A stretch of 17,464 nucleotides of DNA from Magnetococcales bacterium (GCA_015228895.1 JADGCR010000022.1:1-17464); one strand, 5' to 3'; positions 6,488 through 15,347 are shown, counted from the first letter of the stretch. The notes: generated by a model not told the origin, from the letters alone. Translations and numbers: made by a program.

Positions 6488-9130
6488 ATGATTGACAGTC
6501 TCTTTGCAAATCCCCAAAGCCCGTTGACCGCGCCCCGTCCGGACCCCTCCCCATCCCGTCCGGACAACGGAAGCGTGGGCGCCCCGCTCCCCTGGACCAT
6601 CCTGATCGTGGACGACGACCAGGATGTCCATACCCTGACCCGCATGGTGCTGCGCGATCTGGTGTTCGAGGGACAGGGGGTGCGGTTCCTCAGCGCCTAT
6701 TCCGCGGCGGAGGCCATCCCGATGCTGGAGCGGAACCCGCTGATCGCCGTGATGCTGCTGGATGTGGTCATGGAGACCGATCAGGCGGGTCTGGACCTGG
6801 TGCGGCATGTGCGGGACGTCATGCGCAACGGCTTCGTGCGCATCATCCTGCGCACCGGTCAGGCCGGTCAGGCCCCGGAACCCCAGGTGATCGTGGAATT
6901 CGACATCAACGACTACCGGGACAAGAGCGACCTGACCAGCCAGAAGCTGATCACCGCGGTGATTGTGGCCCTTCGGGCCTGGCGGGACCTGCAGACCATC
7001 GACCGTCTGGTCATCTCCCTGCGCAAGGAACGGGAGAGCCTCTCCAGGGCGCAGGAGATCGCCCACCTGGGCAACTGGGACTGGGATGTCGCCAACGACT
7101 GCATGACCTGCTCGGAAGAGGCCAGACGCATCGCCGGATTGCCCATGGGGGTCTATCACCATGGGGTTCTGAACACCTTCCTGGGCATTTCCCATCCTGA
7201 GGACCGCACCATGGTGGCGGCGGCCATTCAGGGGGCGATCGCCGAAATGGCCCCCTTCGAATTCGACCATCGGGTGCTGCGCCCGGACGGCACGGTGCGC
7301 TGGGTCCACGAGATGGGGGAGATCTACCTGGACGCCTCCGGCACCCCCATCCGCATCGTGGGGACCATGCACGACCTCACCGCCCAGCGGGAGGCGGAAC
7401 AGCGCCTCAAAATCGCCGCCTCGGTTTTCGAAGGGGCTCTGGAGGAGGCCGAGGAGCGGATGTTTCTCACCGCCAAGGTGTTCGAGAACGCGGTGGAAGG
7501 GGTGTTGATCACCGACCGGCACGCCATCATCCAGTCGATCAATCCCGCCTTCACCGTCATCACCGGCTACGAACTGGAAGAACTGGAGGAGAAAACCCCC
7601 CGCATCCTCCAGTCCGGCATGCACAACGAAGCCTTTTACGAAAGCATGTGGCAGGAGATCCTGGGGGAGAACGGCTCCTGGCGCGGGGAGATCTGGAATC
7701 GCCGCAAGGACGGCGAGGCCTATCCGGTCTGGGAGACCATCACCACCATTCGCAACCGCAACGGGGAGATCACCCATTTCATCGGGGTGATCCAGGATCT
7801 GACCGCCATCAAGCGGAGCGAGGAGGCCCTCCGTTTCAGCACCTATCACGACAGCCTCACCGGCCTGCCCAACCGGATGCTGTTCAACGACCGTCTGCGT
7901 CAGGCCATCGGTCAGGCGGGACGCAACGATGTCAAGGTCGTGACCCTGATCTGCGATCTGGATCTGTTCAAGAACGTCAACAACAGCCTGGGCCATACCG
8001 TGGGGGACCACCTGTTGCAGGCCGTGGCGGAACGGCTGAAACATTTCGTCCGGGAAGGGGACACGGTCAGCCGTCTGGGGGGCGACACCTTCGGCGTCAT
8101 CCTGAGGGAGATCCGCCACTTCCAGGATGCGGGGGTGGTGGTGCGCAAGCTGGCGGACGCCTTCGGCAAACCCTTCGGGGTGGACGGACAGGAACTGTTC
8201 ATCACCGCCAGCATCGGCATCACCCTCTATCCGGAGGACGGCGTGGAGGCGGACATGCTCATCCGCAACGCGGACATGGCCGTCGCCCGCGCCAAGCAGG
8301 CGGGTCGCAACAACTGTCAATACTACGCCCCCGGCATGAGCGCCGACGCGGAACGGCGTCTGGTGCTGGAGACCAGCCTGCGACAGGGACTGGATCGCGG
8401 CGAATTCCTGCTCTTTTATCAACCCAAGGTGGATTTCCATACCGGTCGCATCGTCGGCATGGAGGCTTTGGCCCGCTGGCAACACCCCCAGGACGGCATG
8501 GTCTCCCCCGGCGAGTTCATCCCGGTGGCCGAGGAGAGCGGCCTGATCCTGCCGTTGGGAAGATGGGCGCTCAAGAGCGCCTGCCGGCAGACCCGGCAGT
8601 GGCGCGAGGCCGGCTTCCCGCCGCTGAAAGTGGCGGTCAACCTCTCCATCCGCCAGTTGCGCCAGAGCACGCTCTTCCAGGAGATCCAGGAGGCGCTGGC
8701 CGAAAGCGGTCTCCCGGCGCACGCCCTGGAGGTGGAAGTGACCGAAACCCTGATGATGGAAAATCTGGAGGAGACCGTCGCCACCCTGCAACAGCTCAAA
8801 ACCCTGGGGCTGACCATCGCGGTGGACGATTTCGGAGTTGGCCACTCCTCGCTGACCTACCTGAAAAAACTGCCCATCGATGTCCTGAAGATCGATCAAT
8901 CCTTTGTCCGGGATCTCGCGGTGGACAACGACGACGCGGTCATCGTCTCCGCCATACTCGCCCTGGGCAAGAGCCTGCGCCTCACGGTGGTGGCGGAAGG
9001 GGTGGAAACCGCCGCCCAGTTGGAGTTCCTGCGCCGGGAAGGGTGCGATGAATTTCAAGGCTATTTCTTCAGCCGCCCCCTCTCCGTGGAGGACTTCACC
9101 CAACTGCTCCGGGAGGACAGACATCTCTGA
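6488..9130 (+). CDS. Response regulator with REC, two PAS, degenerate GGDEF and intact EAL domains (probable c-di-GMP phosphodiesterase)
   Basis: The product has 880 residues. The receiver domain (about 36-165) has acidic residues D42-D44, a likely phospho-acceptor D92 in LLDVV, T123 and K146. PAS domains follow at about 190-305 (GNWDWDV...FEFDHRVLRPDGTVRWVHE) and 328-445 (NAVEGVLITD...NRRKDGEAYPVWE). The GGDEF domain (about 448-610) has GGDTF at 531-535: the catalytic Glu is Thr, so cyclase activity is unlikely, but the RxxD inhibitory-site motif REGD is kept at 522-525. The EAL domain (about 632-875) retains EAL at 659-661, VNLS, VEVTET, DDFGVGHSSL, KIDQSFV, VAEGVET and QGYFFSRP, indicating active hydrolysis of c-di-GMP. 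ATG 6488 has AGGG six bases upstream. No partner histidine kinase is adjacent. It likely links a phosphorelay and a PAS-sensed signal to motility or biofilm control. Confidence 0.93.
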   Translation: MIDSLFANPQSPLTAPRPDPSPSRPDNGSVGAPLPWTILIVDDDQDVHTLTRMVLRDLVFEGQGVRFLSAYSAAEAIPMLERNPLIAVMLLDVVMETDQAGLDLVRHVRDVMRNGFVRIILRTGQAGQAPEPQVIVEFDINDYRDKSDLTSQKLITAVIVALRAWRDLQTIDRLVISLRKERESLSRAQEIAHLGNWDWDVANDCMTCSEEARRIAGLPMGVYHHGVLNTFLGISHPEDRTMVAAAIQGAIAEMAPFEFDHRVLRPDGTVRWVHEMGEIYLDASGTPIRIVGTMHDLTAQREAEQRLKIAASVFEGALEEAEERMFLTAKVFENAVEGVLITDRHAIIQSINPAFTVITGYELEELEEKTPRILQSGMHNEAFYESMWQEILGENGSWRGEIWNRRKDGEAYPVWETITTIRNRNGEITHFIGVIQDLTAIKRSEEALRFSTYHDSLTGLPNRMLFNDRLRQAIGQAGRNDVKVVTLICDLDLFKNVNNSLGHTVGDHLLQAVAERLKHFVREGDTVSRLGGDTFGVILREIRHFQDAGVVVRKLADAFGKPFGVDGQELFITASIGITLYPEDGVEADMLIRNADMAVARAKQAGRNNCQYYAPGMSADAERRLVLETSLRQGLDRGEFLLFYQPKVDFHTGRIVGMEALARWQHPQDGMVSPGEFIPVAEESGLILPLGRWALKSACRQTRQWREAGFPPLKVAVNLSIRQLRQSTLFQEIQEALAESGLPAHALEVEVTETLMMENLEETVATLQQLKTLGLTIAVDDFGVGHSSLTYLKKLPIDVLKIDQSFVRDLAVDNDDAVIVSAILALGKSLRLTVVAEGVETAAQLEFLRREGCDEFQGYFFSRPLSVEDFTQLLREDRHL

Positions 9131-9281
9131 CGCTCCGAACGTGACACGAACCCTTCAAATGCCGGCGCGACTGTGTTACCATGGCATCGAATGCAACATC
9201 TGCAAGACTCATTGAGCTTGCAACGCGAACTCCATTCAGTGACCACTAACGAAACTGTCATACGGGCATAGGGGAGACAAC

Positions 9282-9674
9282 ATGCAAAACCATTCTCGGA
9301 TCACCTCCTGGTTGGCGACGGCCATCCTGGGGGTCTGCCTGGCAACGGCTGGGGAGGGTTGGGCCGGCAATGTGGGACGTGTCAGCTTTTCGGAGGACGT
9401 TTTCCCCATCCTGCAATACCGCTGTCTGGAGTGTCACAAGGCCGGGGCTCCTGGCGTGGCCTTCTCCGGATTGAATCTGGAAAGCTACGACGGCCTGATG
9501 AAAGGCACCCGCTACGGACCCGTCGTGGTGCCGGGCAACGCCATGGTGAGCAACCTGAATGTCCTGGTGGAGGGGCGGGCCGGGATTCGCATGCCCCACA
9601 ACCGCAAACGACTCACCTCGTGTGAGATCGACATTCTGCGGAACTGGGTCAACCAGGGAGCCAAAAACGACTGA
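9282..9674 (+). CDS. Small periplasmic mono-haem c-type cytochrome
   Basis: The 130-residue product has a Sec signal peptide (hydrophobic core about 10-22, probable cleavage after GEGWA at 28) and one haem c attachment motif, CLECH, at 48-52. M104 in RMPHN is a plausible axial ligand. The pattern FSEDVFPIL...CLECH...GLNLESYDGLMKGTRYGP...VPG...EIDILRNWVNQGA matches the small cytochrome domains of the planctomycete type (PSCyt1-like) also found in proteobacteria. The redox partner is unknown. GGGGAG (9271-9276) gives a strong ribosome-binding site. Its stop TGA shares one base with the galU ATG, so the two are likely translationally coupled, an odd pairing. No clear promoter was found in the 151-base gap upstream. 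Confidence 0.87.
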   Translation: MQNHSRITSWLATAILGVCLATAGEGWAGNVGRVSFSEDVFPILQYRCLECHKAGAPGVAFSGLNLESYDGLMKGTRYGPVVVPGNAMVSNLNVLVEGRAGIRMPHNRKRLTSCEIDILRNWVNQGAKND

Positions 9675-10588
9675 TGAAACTACGTACGGTCGTCATCCCT
9701 GTCGCGGGACTGGGCACCCGCTTTCTGCCCGCCACCAAAACCATGCCCAAGGAGATGCTGCCGGTGGTGGACAAGCCGCTGATCCAGTACGCCGTCGAAG
9801 AGGCGTGGGCAGCGGGCATGGAACGGATCGTGTTCGTGACCGGCCGGGGGAAGAAAATCCTCGAAGACCATTTCGACCACACCCCGGAACTGGAGGAGAC
9901 CCTGCTCTCCCGTGGCAAGGAGACCCTGCTGGAAGAGGCCCGCTCCTCGATTCCCCAGTCCGCCGGCACCCTGCTCTACACCCGGCAGAACCGTCCCCTG
10001 GGGTTGGGGCACGCGGTCTGGTGCGCCCGGCATGTGGTGGGCAACGAACCCTTCGCCGTCATCCTGCCGGACGACCTGATCGATACCGGCACCAGGGAGC
10101 CGGTACTCCAGCAAATGGCGGCCCAGTTCGAGACGCTGCAAACCTCCATCGTGGCGGTGATGGCCGTGGACGCCCAGCAGACCAGCAAGTACGGCATCGT
10201 GGCCCCCATGAACCGGGAGTTCGACCCGATCGCCTCCGACACCCGCGCCATCCAGGTCAGCGGCCTGATCGAGAAACCCCTGGCGGAAGCCGCCCCGTCC
10301 AATCTGGCGGTCATCGGCCGTTACATCCTGATGCCGGAAATCTTCAACTATCTGGAACGCCGCCATCAGGGGGTCGGCGGCGAGGTGCAATTGACCGACG
10401 CCATCGCCGCCCTGCTGGAGAAACAGGCGGTATACGCCTACCGCTTCCATGGAGTGCGCTTCGACTGTGGCGACAAGGTGGGCTTTCAGATGGCCAACAT
10501 CGATCTGGCCCTGCAACGCCCCCAACTCCGGGAACGACTGCTGCCCTTTCTTCTCGAGCAGTTGGCCCGGCATACCCACCAACCCTGA
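9674..10588 (+). CDS. galU: UTP--glucose-1-phosphate uridylyltransferase
   Basis: GalU makes UDP-glucose from UTP and glucose-1-phosphate in the cytoplasm. The 304-residue length is normal. The nucleotide-binding signature spans residues 12-30 (GLGTRFLPATKTMPKEMLP), followed by VVDKPLIQYAVEEA, the NRPLGLGHAVWCA segment, the ILPDD metal-site motif, SKYGIV, GLIEKP, GRYIL and GGEVQLTDAI. All are diagnostic of bacterial GalU rather than of sugar-nucleotide enzymes such as RmlA. The start ATG overlaps the stop of the cytochrome gene (TGATG at 9672-9676) and lacks a well-placed Shine-Dalgarno, so it depends on upstream translation. ugd follows after 21 bases and uses its product. Confidence 0.96.
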   Translation: MKLRTVVIPVAGLGTRFLPATKTMPKEMLPVVDKPLIQYAVEEAWAAGMERIVFVTGRGKKILEDHFDHTPELEETLLSRGKETLLEEARSSIPQSAGTLLYTRQNRPLGLGHAVWCARHVVGNEPFAVILPDDLIDTGTREPVLQQMAAQFETLQTSIVAVMAVDAQQTSKYGIVAPMNREFDPIASDTRAIQVSGLIEKPLAEAAPSNLAVIGRYILMPEIFNYLERRHQGVGGEVQLTDAIAALLEKQAVYAYRFHGVRFDCGDKVGFQMANIDLALQRPQLRERLLPFLLEQLARHTHQP

Positions 10589-10609
10589 GAGACACGAAGG
10601 ATCCGACCG

Positions 10610-11929
10610 ATGCGCATTACCATGATCGGCACCGGTTATGTGGGGCTGGTGACCGGAGCCTGCTTTTCCGAATTCGGGGTGCATGTCACCTGCGTGGACT
10701 CGGACGCCGAAAAGATCGAACGTTTGAAGAACGGGGAAATCCCCATCTTCGAGCCGGGACTGGACCGGCTGACCATGCGCAACTCCCAGGCCGGGCGTTT
10801 GACCTTCACCACCGACATGGCCAGTTCGGTGGCCCAAAGCGATGTGGTGTTCATCGCCGTGGGCACACCCGAACGGCGCGGCGACGGGGCGGCGGATCTC
10901 CAATACGTCTTCGCGGCCGCCCGGCAGATCGCCCCCCTGCTCAAGGGGTTCACCGTGGTGGTGACCAAATCCACCGTACCGGTGGGAACCGGCATGCAGG
11001 TGGCGAAGATCATTCGGGAGACCAACCCGGAAGCCAATTTCGCCATGGCCTCCAACCCGGAGTTCCTGCGGGAGGGGTCGGCCATCGAGGATTTCATGCG
11101 CCCCGACCGGGTGGTGATCGGGGTGGAGGAGCCGCGGGCGATCGAAATCCTGAAAAATCTCTACCGTCCCCTCTATCTGATCGAAACCCCCATTCTGATC
11201 ACCAACATCCCCACGGCGGAGCTGACCAAATACGCGGCCAACGCCTTTCTGGCCACCAAGATCATGTTCATCAATCAAATCGCCAATTTGTGCGAGGCGG
11301 TGGGCGCGGACGTGCATCACGTGGCCAAGGGCATGGGTCTGGACCGGCGCATCGGAGGCAAGTTCCTCCATCCGGGTCCGGGATATGGCGGTTCCTGTTT
11401 TCCCAAGGACACCATCGCCCTGACCCGCACGGCCAAGGAGCACGGCCTGCCGGTCACCATCGTGGAGGCGGTGATCGAGGCCAACGTCCAGCAGAAAAAA
11501 CGGATGATTGAAAAAATCGCGACGGCCATGGACAACGCCCTGCAGGGCAGCGTGGTGGCCGTGCTGGGCTTGACCTTCAAGCCCAATACCGACGACATGC
11601 GGGACGCCCCCTCCCTGACCATCCTCCCGGAACTGGTGCGTCTCGGGGCGCGGGTGACGGCCTACGACCCGGAAGTCAAAGGGGCGTCGCAGACCCTGTT
11701 CCCCGCCGGGGTGACCTTCGCCGAAAACGCCTACGCCGCCTGCGCGGGCGCGGATCTGGTGGTGATCCTCACCGAATGGAACCAATTCCGCAATCTGGAC
11801 CTGGAGACCATCCGCAACGGGATGCGACCACGGCCCAAGGGGGGATATCTGTTCTGTGATTTTCGCAACATCTACGAACCGGAATCCATGCGCAACGCCG
11901 GTTTCCATTATGTTTGTGTAGGACGATGA
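10610..11929 (+). CDS. ugd: UDP-glucose 6-dehydrogenase
   Basis: This enzyme oxidises UDP-glucose to UDP-glucuronate with two NAD+, giving a building block for acidic exopolysaccharide or LPS. The 439-residue product starts with the Rossmann motif GTGYVG at 7-12. It carries FEPGL, STVPVGTG, NPEFLREGSAIEDF and the NAFLATKIMFINQIANLCE helix. The catalytic Cys263 lies in GPGYGGSCFPKD, and the C-terminal domain has LGLTFKPNTDDMRDAPS. AAGGA at 10597-10601 is eight bases before the ATG. Its stop overlaps a potential ATG of the next gene (ATGA at 11926-11929). Directly behind galU, it forms a two-step pathway with it. Confidence 0.96.
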   Translation: MRITMIGTGYVGLVTGACFSEFGVHVTCVDSDAEKIERLKNGEIPIFEPGLDRLTMRNSQAGRLTFTTDMASSVAQSDVVFIAVGTPERRGDGAADLQYVFAAARQIAPLLKGFTVVVTKSTVPVGTGMQVAKIIRETNPEANFAMASNPEFLREGSAIEDFMRPDRVVIGVEEPRAIEILKNLYRPLYLIETPILITNIPTAELTKYAANAFLATKIMFINQIANLCEAVGADVHHVAKGMGLDRRIGGKFLHPGPGYGGSCFPKDTIALTRTAKEHGLPVTIVEAVIEANVQQKKRMIEKIATAMDNALQGSVVAVLGLTFKPNTDDMRDAPSLTILPELVRLGARVTAYDPEVKGASQTLFPAGVTFAENAYAACAGADLVVILTEWNQFRNLDLETIRNGMRPRPKGGYLFCDFRNIYEPESMRNAGFHYVCVGR

Positions 11930-11931
11930 AC

Positions 11932-13326
11932 ATGAACGCAGTCAATCCATACATCTTTCGGGAATACGATATTCGGGGCGTGATGCATCAGGATCTCACC
12001 CCTGAGCTGTTTCGGGATCTGGGGCGGGTCTTCGCCGCCCATCTGCGGGCCGAATGTCACCGGGAGTCCCTCTCCGTGGCGGTGGGACGGGATGGACGAC
12101 ACTCCTCCCCGGTGCTGGCCGCCAGCTTGATCGAAGGTCTGGTGGCGGGGGGGCTGGATGTGACGGATGTCGGTCTGGTGCCCACGCCCGCCCTCTATTT
12201 TGCCACCCACCACCTGGAAACCGACGCGGGCATCATGATCACCGGCAGCCACAACCCGCCGGATCACAACGGTCTCAAGATGTTGCGCACCGAAAAGCCG
12301 ATTTTCGGGGTGGAGATTCAGGCCATGCACCGCCGCCTGATGGCCGGAGATTTTCCGTCCATGCCGGGAGGACGGGTGCATCAACAGACGATTCTGGACG
12401 CCTACGTGGATCGGGTCGCGCAGGATTTCCGTCCGGGACGCTCCTGCAAGGTCGTTCTGGATTGCGGCAACGGCGCCACGGGGGTGGCGGCGGAAAGGCT
12501 GCTCAAACGCCTCCCCGGCATTCAGGGCGACATTCTGTTCGCGGAAATCGACGGCGATTTTCCCAATCACCACCCGGACCCCACGGACCCGAAGAACCTG
12601 ACCGCCATGGCCCAACGCATGCGGGAGACCGGAGCGGAACTGGGCATCGCCTTCGACGGGGACGGGGACCGGATCGGGGTGCTGGACCACACGGGTCGCA
12701 TCCTGTGGGGAGACCTCCTGATGATCCTGTTCGCCCGGGAGATCCTGGCGCATCATCCCGGCGCCACCGTGATCGGCGATGTGAAGTGTTCCCAGTTGCT
12801 GTTCGACGCCGTGGCCCAGGCCGGAGGGACGCCGATCATGTGGAAGACGGGCCACTCCCTGATCAAGGACAAAATGAAGGAGACGGGCGCTCCCCTGGCG
12901 GGAGAGATGAGTGGTCACCTGTTTTTCGCGGACCGTTATTTCGGCTTCGACGACGCCCTGTACGCCGCCATGCGTCTCCTGGAGGTGCTGGTGTCCGGTC
13001 CCGACACCCTGTCGGCCCGACTGGGGGATCTGCCGGAGCTCTTCTCCTCGCCGGAGTTGCGCATTCCCTGTCCGGACGCGCAAAAATTCGCCATCATGGA
13101 GCGGGTTCTGGCCAAACTGCAGGAGACCGGAGCCGATCTTTCGGAGGTGGACGGGGCGCGGGTCCGTCTGGAGGACGGCTGGTGGCTGCTGCGCGTCTCC
13201 AACACCCAGCCCATTCTGGTGGTGCGGGCCGAGGCCCGGAGTCGCTCCCGGTTGCAGGAGATCATGGCCCGGGTGGCCACGATTCTGGAGGCCGAAGGGA
13301 TTCCCCTCCCCGCCTGGACGCCCTGA
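11932..13326 (+). CDS. algC: Phosphomannomutase/phosphoglucomutase (AlgC/ManB type)
   Basis: The enzyme interconverts hexose 6-phosphates and 1-phosphates through a phosphoserine intermediate, supplying glucose-1-phosphate for GalU and mannose-1-phosphate for GDP-mannose. With ATG 11932 the product is 464 residues, almost exactly the AlgC length. Seen: YIFREYDIRG at the N-terminus, the phosphoserine loop TGSHNPP with Ser106, the metal-binding DGDGDR with Asp242/244/246, the sugar-specificity loop GEMSGH, and a C-terminal phosphate-binding loop RAEARSRS. ATG 11926, overlapping the ugd stop, is the alternative start. I prefer 11932 because AGGA at 11920-11923 is eight bases away rather than two. 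The gene completes the galU-ugd sugar-nucleotide block. The symbol assumes dual Man/Glc specificity, which sequence alone does not prove. Confidence 0.9.
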   Translation: MNAVNPYIFREYDIRGVMHQDLTPELFRDLGRVFAAHLRAECHRESLSVAVGRDGRHSSPVLAASLIEGLVAGGLDVTDVGLVPTPALYFATHHLETDAGIMITGSHNPPDHNGLKMLRTEKPIFGVEIQAMHRRLMAGDFPSMPGGRVHQQTILDAYVDRVAQDFRPGRSCKVVLDCGNGATGVAAERLLKRLPGIQGDILFAEIDGDFPNHHPDPTDPKNLTAMAQRMRETGAELGIAFDGDGDRIGVLDHTGRILWGDLLMILFAREILAHHPGATVIGDVKCSQLLFDAVAQAGGTPIMWKTGHSLIKDKMKETGAPLAGEMSGHLFFADRYFGFDDALYAAMRLLEVLVSGPDTLSARLGDLPELFSSPELRIPCPDAQKFAIMERVLAKLQETGADLSEVDGARVRLEDGWWLLRVSNTQPILVVRAEARSRSRLQEIMARVATILEAEGIPLPAWTP

Positions 13327-13342
13327 CTTGTCCCGACCCGTC

Positions 13343-14272
13343 ATGGAACCGGACCTCACCACCCGACTGGCGGGCATGACCCTGGCCAATCCGCTGGTGT
13401 TGCTCTCCGGTTGCGTCGGTTTCGGCGAGGAGCTGGCCCGGATCGAAGGGTTCGATTTCTCCTCGGTGGGCGCCATCTGTCTCAAGGGGACCACCCTGCA
13501 TCCCCGCCAGGGCAACCCCACGCCCCGGATCGCGGAGACCCCGTGCGGCATGCTCAACGCCATCGGACTGCAAAATCCCGGCGCCCGCCACGTCGCGGAG
13601 ACCATTCTGCCCCGACTGCGCCACCTCCCCACCCGCTTCATCGCCAACATCGCCGGTTCCACCGTGGACGAATATGCCCAGGTGGCGCGCATCTTCAACG
13701 ATACCGACATCGCCGCCATGGAGATCAACATCTCCTGCCCCAACGTCAAGGAGGGGGGGGTGGCCTTCGGAGCGGATCCGGTCATGGCGGCCAGGGTCAC
13801 GGAGGCGGTGCGGAAGGCCACGGACAAACCCATCATCACCAAGCTCTCCCCCAATGTCACCGATATCCGGGTCATCGCCCGCGCGGTCATCGACGCGGGG
13901 AGCGACGCTTTGTCCGCGGTCAACACCTACATGGGCATGGCGGTGGCGTGGCAAACCGGCAGACCCCTCCTGGGGAACGTCCAGGGTGGTCTCTCCGGGC
14001 CCGCGATCAAGCCCGCCGCGCTGCTCCAGGTGTGGCGTGTTCACGAGGTCGCGGCCCCCAGAGGCATCCCCATCATCGGTCAGGGGGGAATCGCCAACAC
14101 CCGGGACGCCCTGGAGTTCATGCTGGTGGGCGCCACCGCCGTTGGCCTCGGCACCGCCCTGTTCGCCAACCCGTTGCTGTCCGGAGAGATCGTCAGCGGT
14201 CTGCGGGAGTACCTCGCCGCCCACCCGGAACGCACTCTCTCCCAACTCACCGGTTCCCTCGCCACCCCATGA
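13343..14272 (+). CDS. pyrD: Dihydroorotate dehydrogenase, class 1B catalytic subunit
   Basis: It oxidises dihydroorotate to orotate in pyrimidine synthesis, using FMN. The 309-residue product has LANPLVLLSGC near the start, LKGTT, TPRIAETPCGMLNAIGLQNPG, and the catalytic loop NISCPNVKEGG with Cys132. A Cys base marks class 1 enzymes; membrane class 2 enzymes use Ser. KLSPNVTDI, NTYMGMAV, GGLSGPAIKP and IIGQGGIANTRDALEFMLVGA complete the FMN barrel. Class 1B normally pairs with the iron-sulfur subunit PyrK, not present in this window. ATG 13343 has no clear ribosome-binding site; TTG 13328 is an alternative. Its stop overlaps the ispH start (ATGA at 14269-14272). Confidence 0.93.
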   Translation: MEPDLTTRLAGMTLANPLVLLSGCVGFGEELARIEGFDFSSVGAICLKGTTLHPRQGNPTPRIAETPCGMLNAIGLQNPGARHVAETILPRLRHLPTRFIANIAGSTVDEYAQVARIFNDTDIAAMEINISCPNVKEGGVAFGADPVMAARVTEAVRKATDKPIITKLSPNVTDIRVIARAVIDAGSDALSAVNTYMGMAVAWQTGRPLLGNVQGGLSGPAIKPAALLQVWRVHEVAAPRGIPIIGQGGIANTRDALEFMLVGATAVGLGTALFANPLLSGEIVSGLREYLAAHPERTLSQLTGSLATP

Positions 14273-15255
14273 CCACACCCGCCGACGCGCCAGAATTCCG
14301 TGTCCTGCTCGCCGAACCCAGAGGCTTCTGCGCCGGGGTGGAACGGGCCATAGCCATTGTGGAACGCGCCCTGGAGACCTTCTCCCCCCCCATCTACGTG
14401 CGCCATGAAATCGTTCACAACCGCTGGGTGGTGGAGTCCCTGCGGGCCAAGGGAGCGGTCTTCGTCAGCGAACTGCACGACGTGCCCGACGGCGCCGTGG
14501 TGATCTTTTCCGCCCACGGCGTTTCCAGGCAGGTCATGGAGGAGGGACGCAGGCGTCCTCTGCGCATCCTGGACGCCACCTGCCCCCTGGTGGACAAGGT
14601 TCATCGGGAGGCGGAACGCCGCGACCAGGAGGGACGCCGGGTGATCCTCATCGGCCACAAGGGCCACCCGGAGGTGGAAGGGACCGTGGGTCAACTGCCG
14701 CCGGGACGCATGACCGTCATCTCCCGGCCCGAAGACCTGGAGACTCTGCCTTTCGACGCCGCCACTCCCACCGCCTACGTCACCCAGACCACCCTCTCCA
14801 TGGACGAGACCGCGACCGTCATCCAGGCGTTGCGCCAGCGGTTCCCGGACATCCAGGCTCCGGTCCGGGAGGATATCTGCTACGCCACCCAGAATCGCCA
14901 GAACGCGGTCAAGAACCTGGCCACCCGATGCGATCTGATCCTGGTGCTGGGAGCGCCCAACAGCAGCAACTCCAACCGTCTGCGCGAGGTCGCCGAACGG
15001 ATGGGCGTCCAGGCCCACCTCATCGAGTCCGCGCGGGACATCCGCCAGGAGTGGCTGGACGGCGTATCCTGCCTGGGGGTGACCGCCGGGGCTTCCGCCC
15101 CGGAAATCCTGATCAGCGAGCTGCTGGAACAACTCCATGACCGCATCAGCCGGGTGGAGGTTCTGGCGGTCAACAAGGAACATCTGACCTTTCCCCTGCC
15201 CAAGGAGCTGACCCGCCTGCGCGAATCCTCCCCTCCAGAGGACCAAAAGGGTTGA
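14269..15255 (+). CDS. ispH: 4-hydroxy-3-methylbut-2-enyl diphosphate reductase
   Basis: IspH catalyses the last step of the MEP isoprenoid pathway, giving IPP and DMAPP by reduction at a 4Fe-4S cluster. The 328-residue product is slightly longer than the usual 310-320. Cluster ligands are Cys21 (PRGFCAGV), Cys105 (DATCPLV) and Cys204 (DICYATQNRQ). The substrate motifs HEIVHN, FSAHGVS, GHKGHPEVEGT (acid-base Glu), YVTQTTLS, NSSNSNRL and TAGASAPE are all present. The ATG overlaps the pyrD stop and has no Shine-Dalgarno, so translation is probably coupled to pyrD. It is the last gene of the tight run beginning at the cytochrome. IPP supplies undecaprenyl phosphate, which fits a polysaccharide context. 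Confidence 0.97.
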   Translation: MTTPADAPEFRVLLAEPRGFCAGVERAIAIVERALETFSPPIYVRHEIVHNRWVVESLRAKGAVFVSELHDVPDGAVVIFSAHGVSRQVMEEGRRRPLRILDATCPLVDKVHREAERRDQEGRRVILIGHKGHPEVEGTVGQLPPGRMTVISRPEDLETLPFDAATPTAYVTQTTLSMDETATVIQALRQRFPDIQAPVREDICYATQNRQNAVKNLATRCDLILVLGAPNSSNSNRLREVAERMGVQAHLIESARDIRQEWLDGVSCLGVTAGASAPEILISELLEQLHDRISRVEVLAVNKEHLTFPLPKELTRLRESSPPEDQKG

Positions 15256-15280
15256 CTCCACTACGAAAACAGGTCATAAC
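15252..15280 (+). promoter_or_regulatory. Candidate sigma70-type promoter for secB
   Basis: TTGACT (15252-15257) overlaps the ispH stop codon. After a 17-base spacer comes CATAAC (15275-15280). Matches are 5/6 and 4/6. The transcript would begin near 15287, about 60 bases before the secB start, making secB independent of the upstream operon. Confidence 0.42.
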
Positions 15281-15347
15281 AACAGCTGATCCGTGGGTTG
15301 ACGTTTCGGCCCCTTCCATTCCCTCTACAGCATAAAAAGGCACGTCC

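Noticed and set aside
6449..9124. Long minus-strand open frame opposite the REC-PAS-GGDEF-EAL gene
   Set aside because: It is a codon-bias shadow of a gene with five recognisable domains; the translation shows no coherent fold.
9160..9216. 18-codon open frame with several Cys and His residues in the gap before the cytochrome gene
   Set aside because: It has no ribosome-binding site and is too short to judge; the Cys pattern is probably chance.
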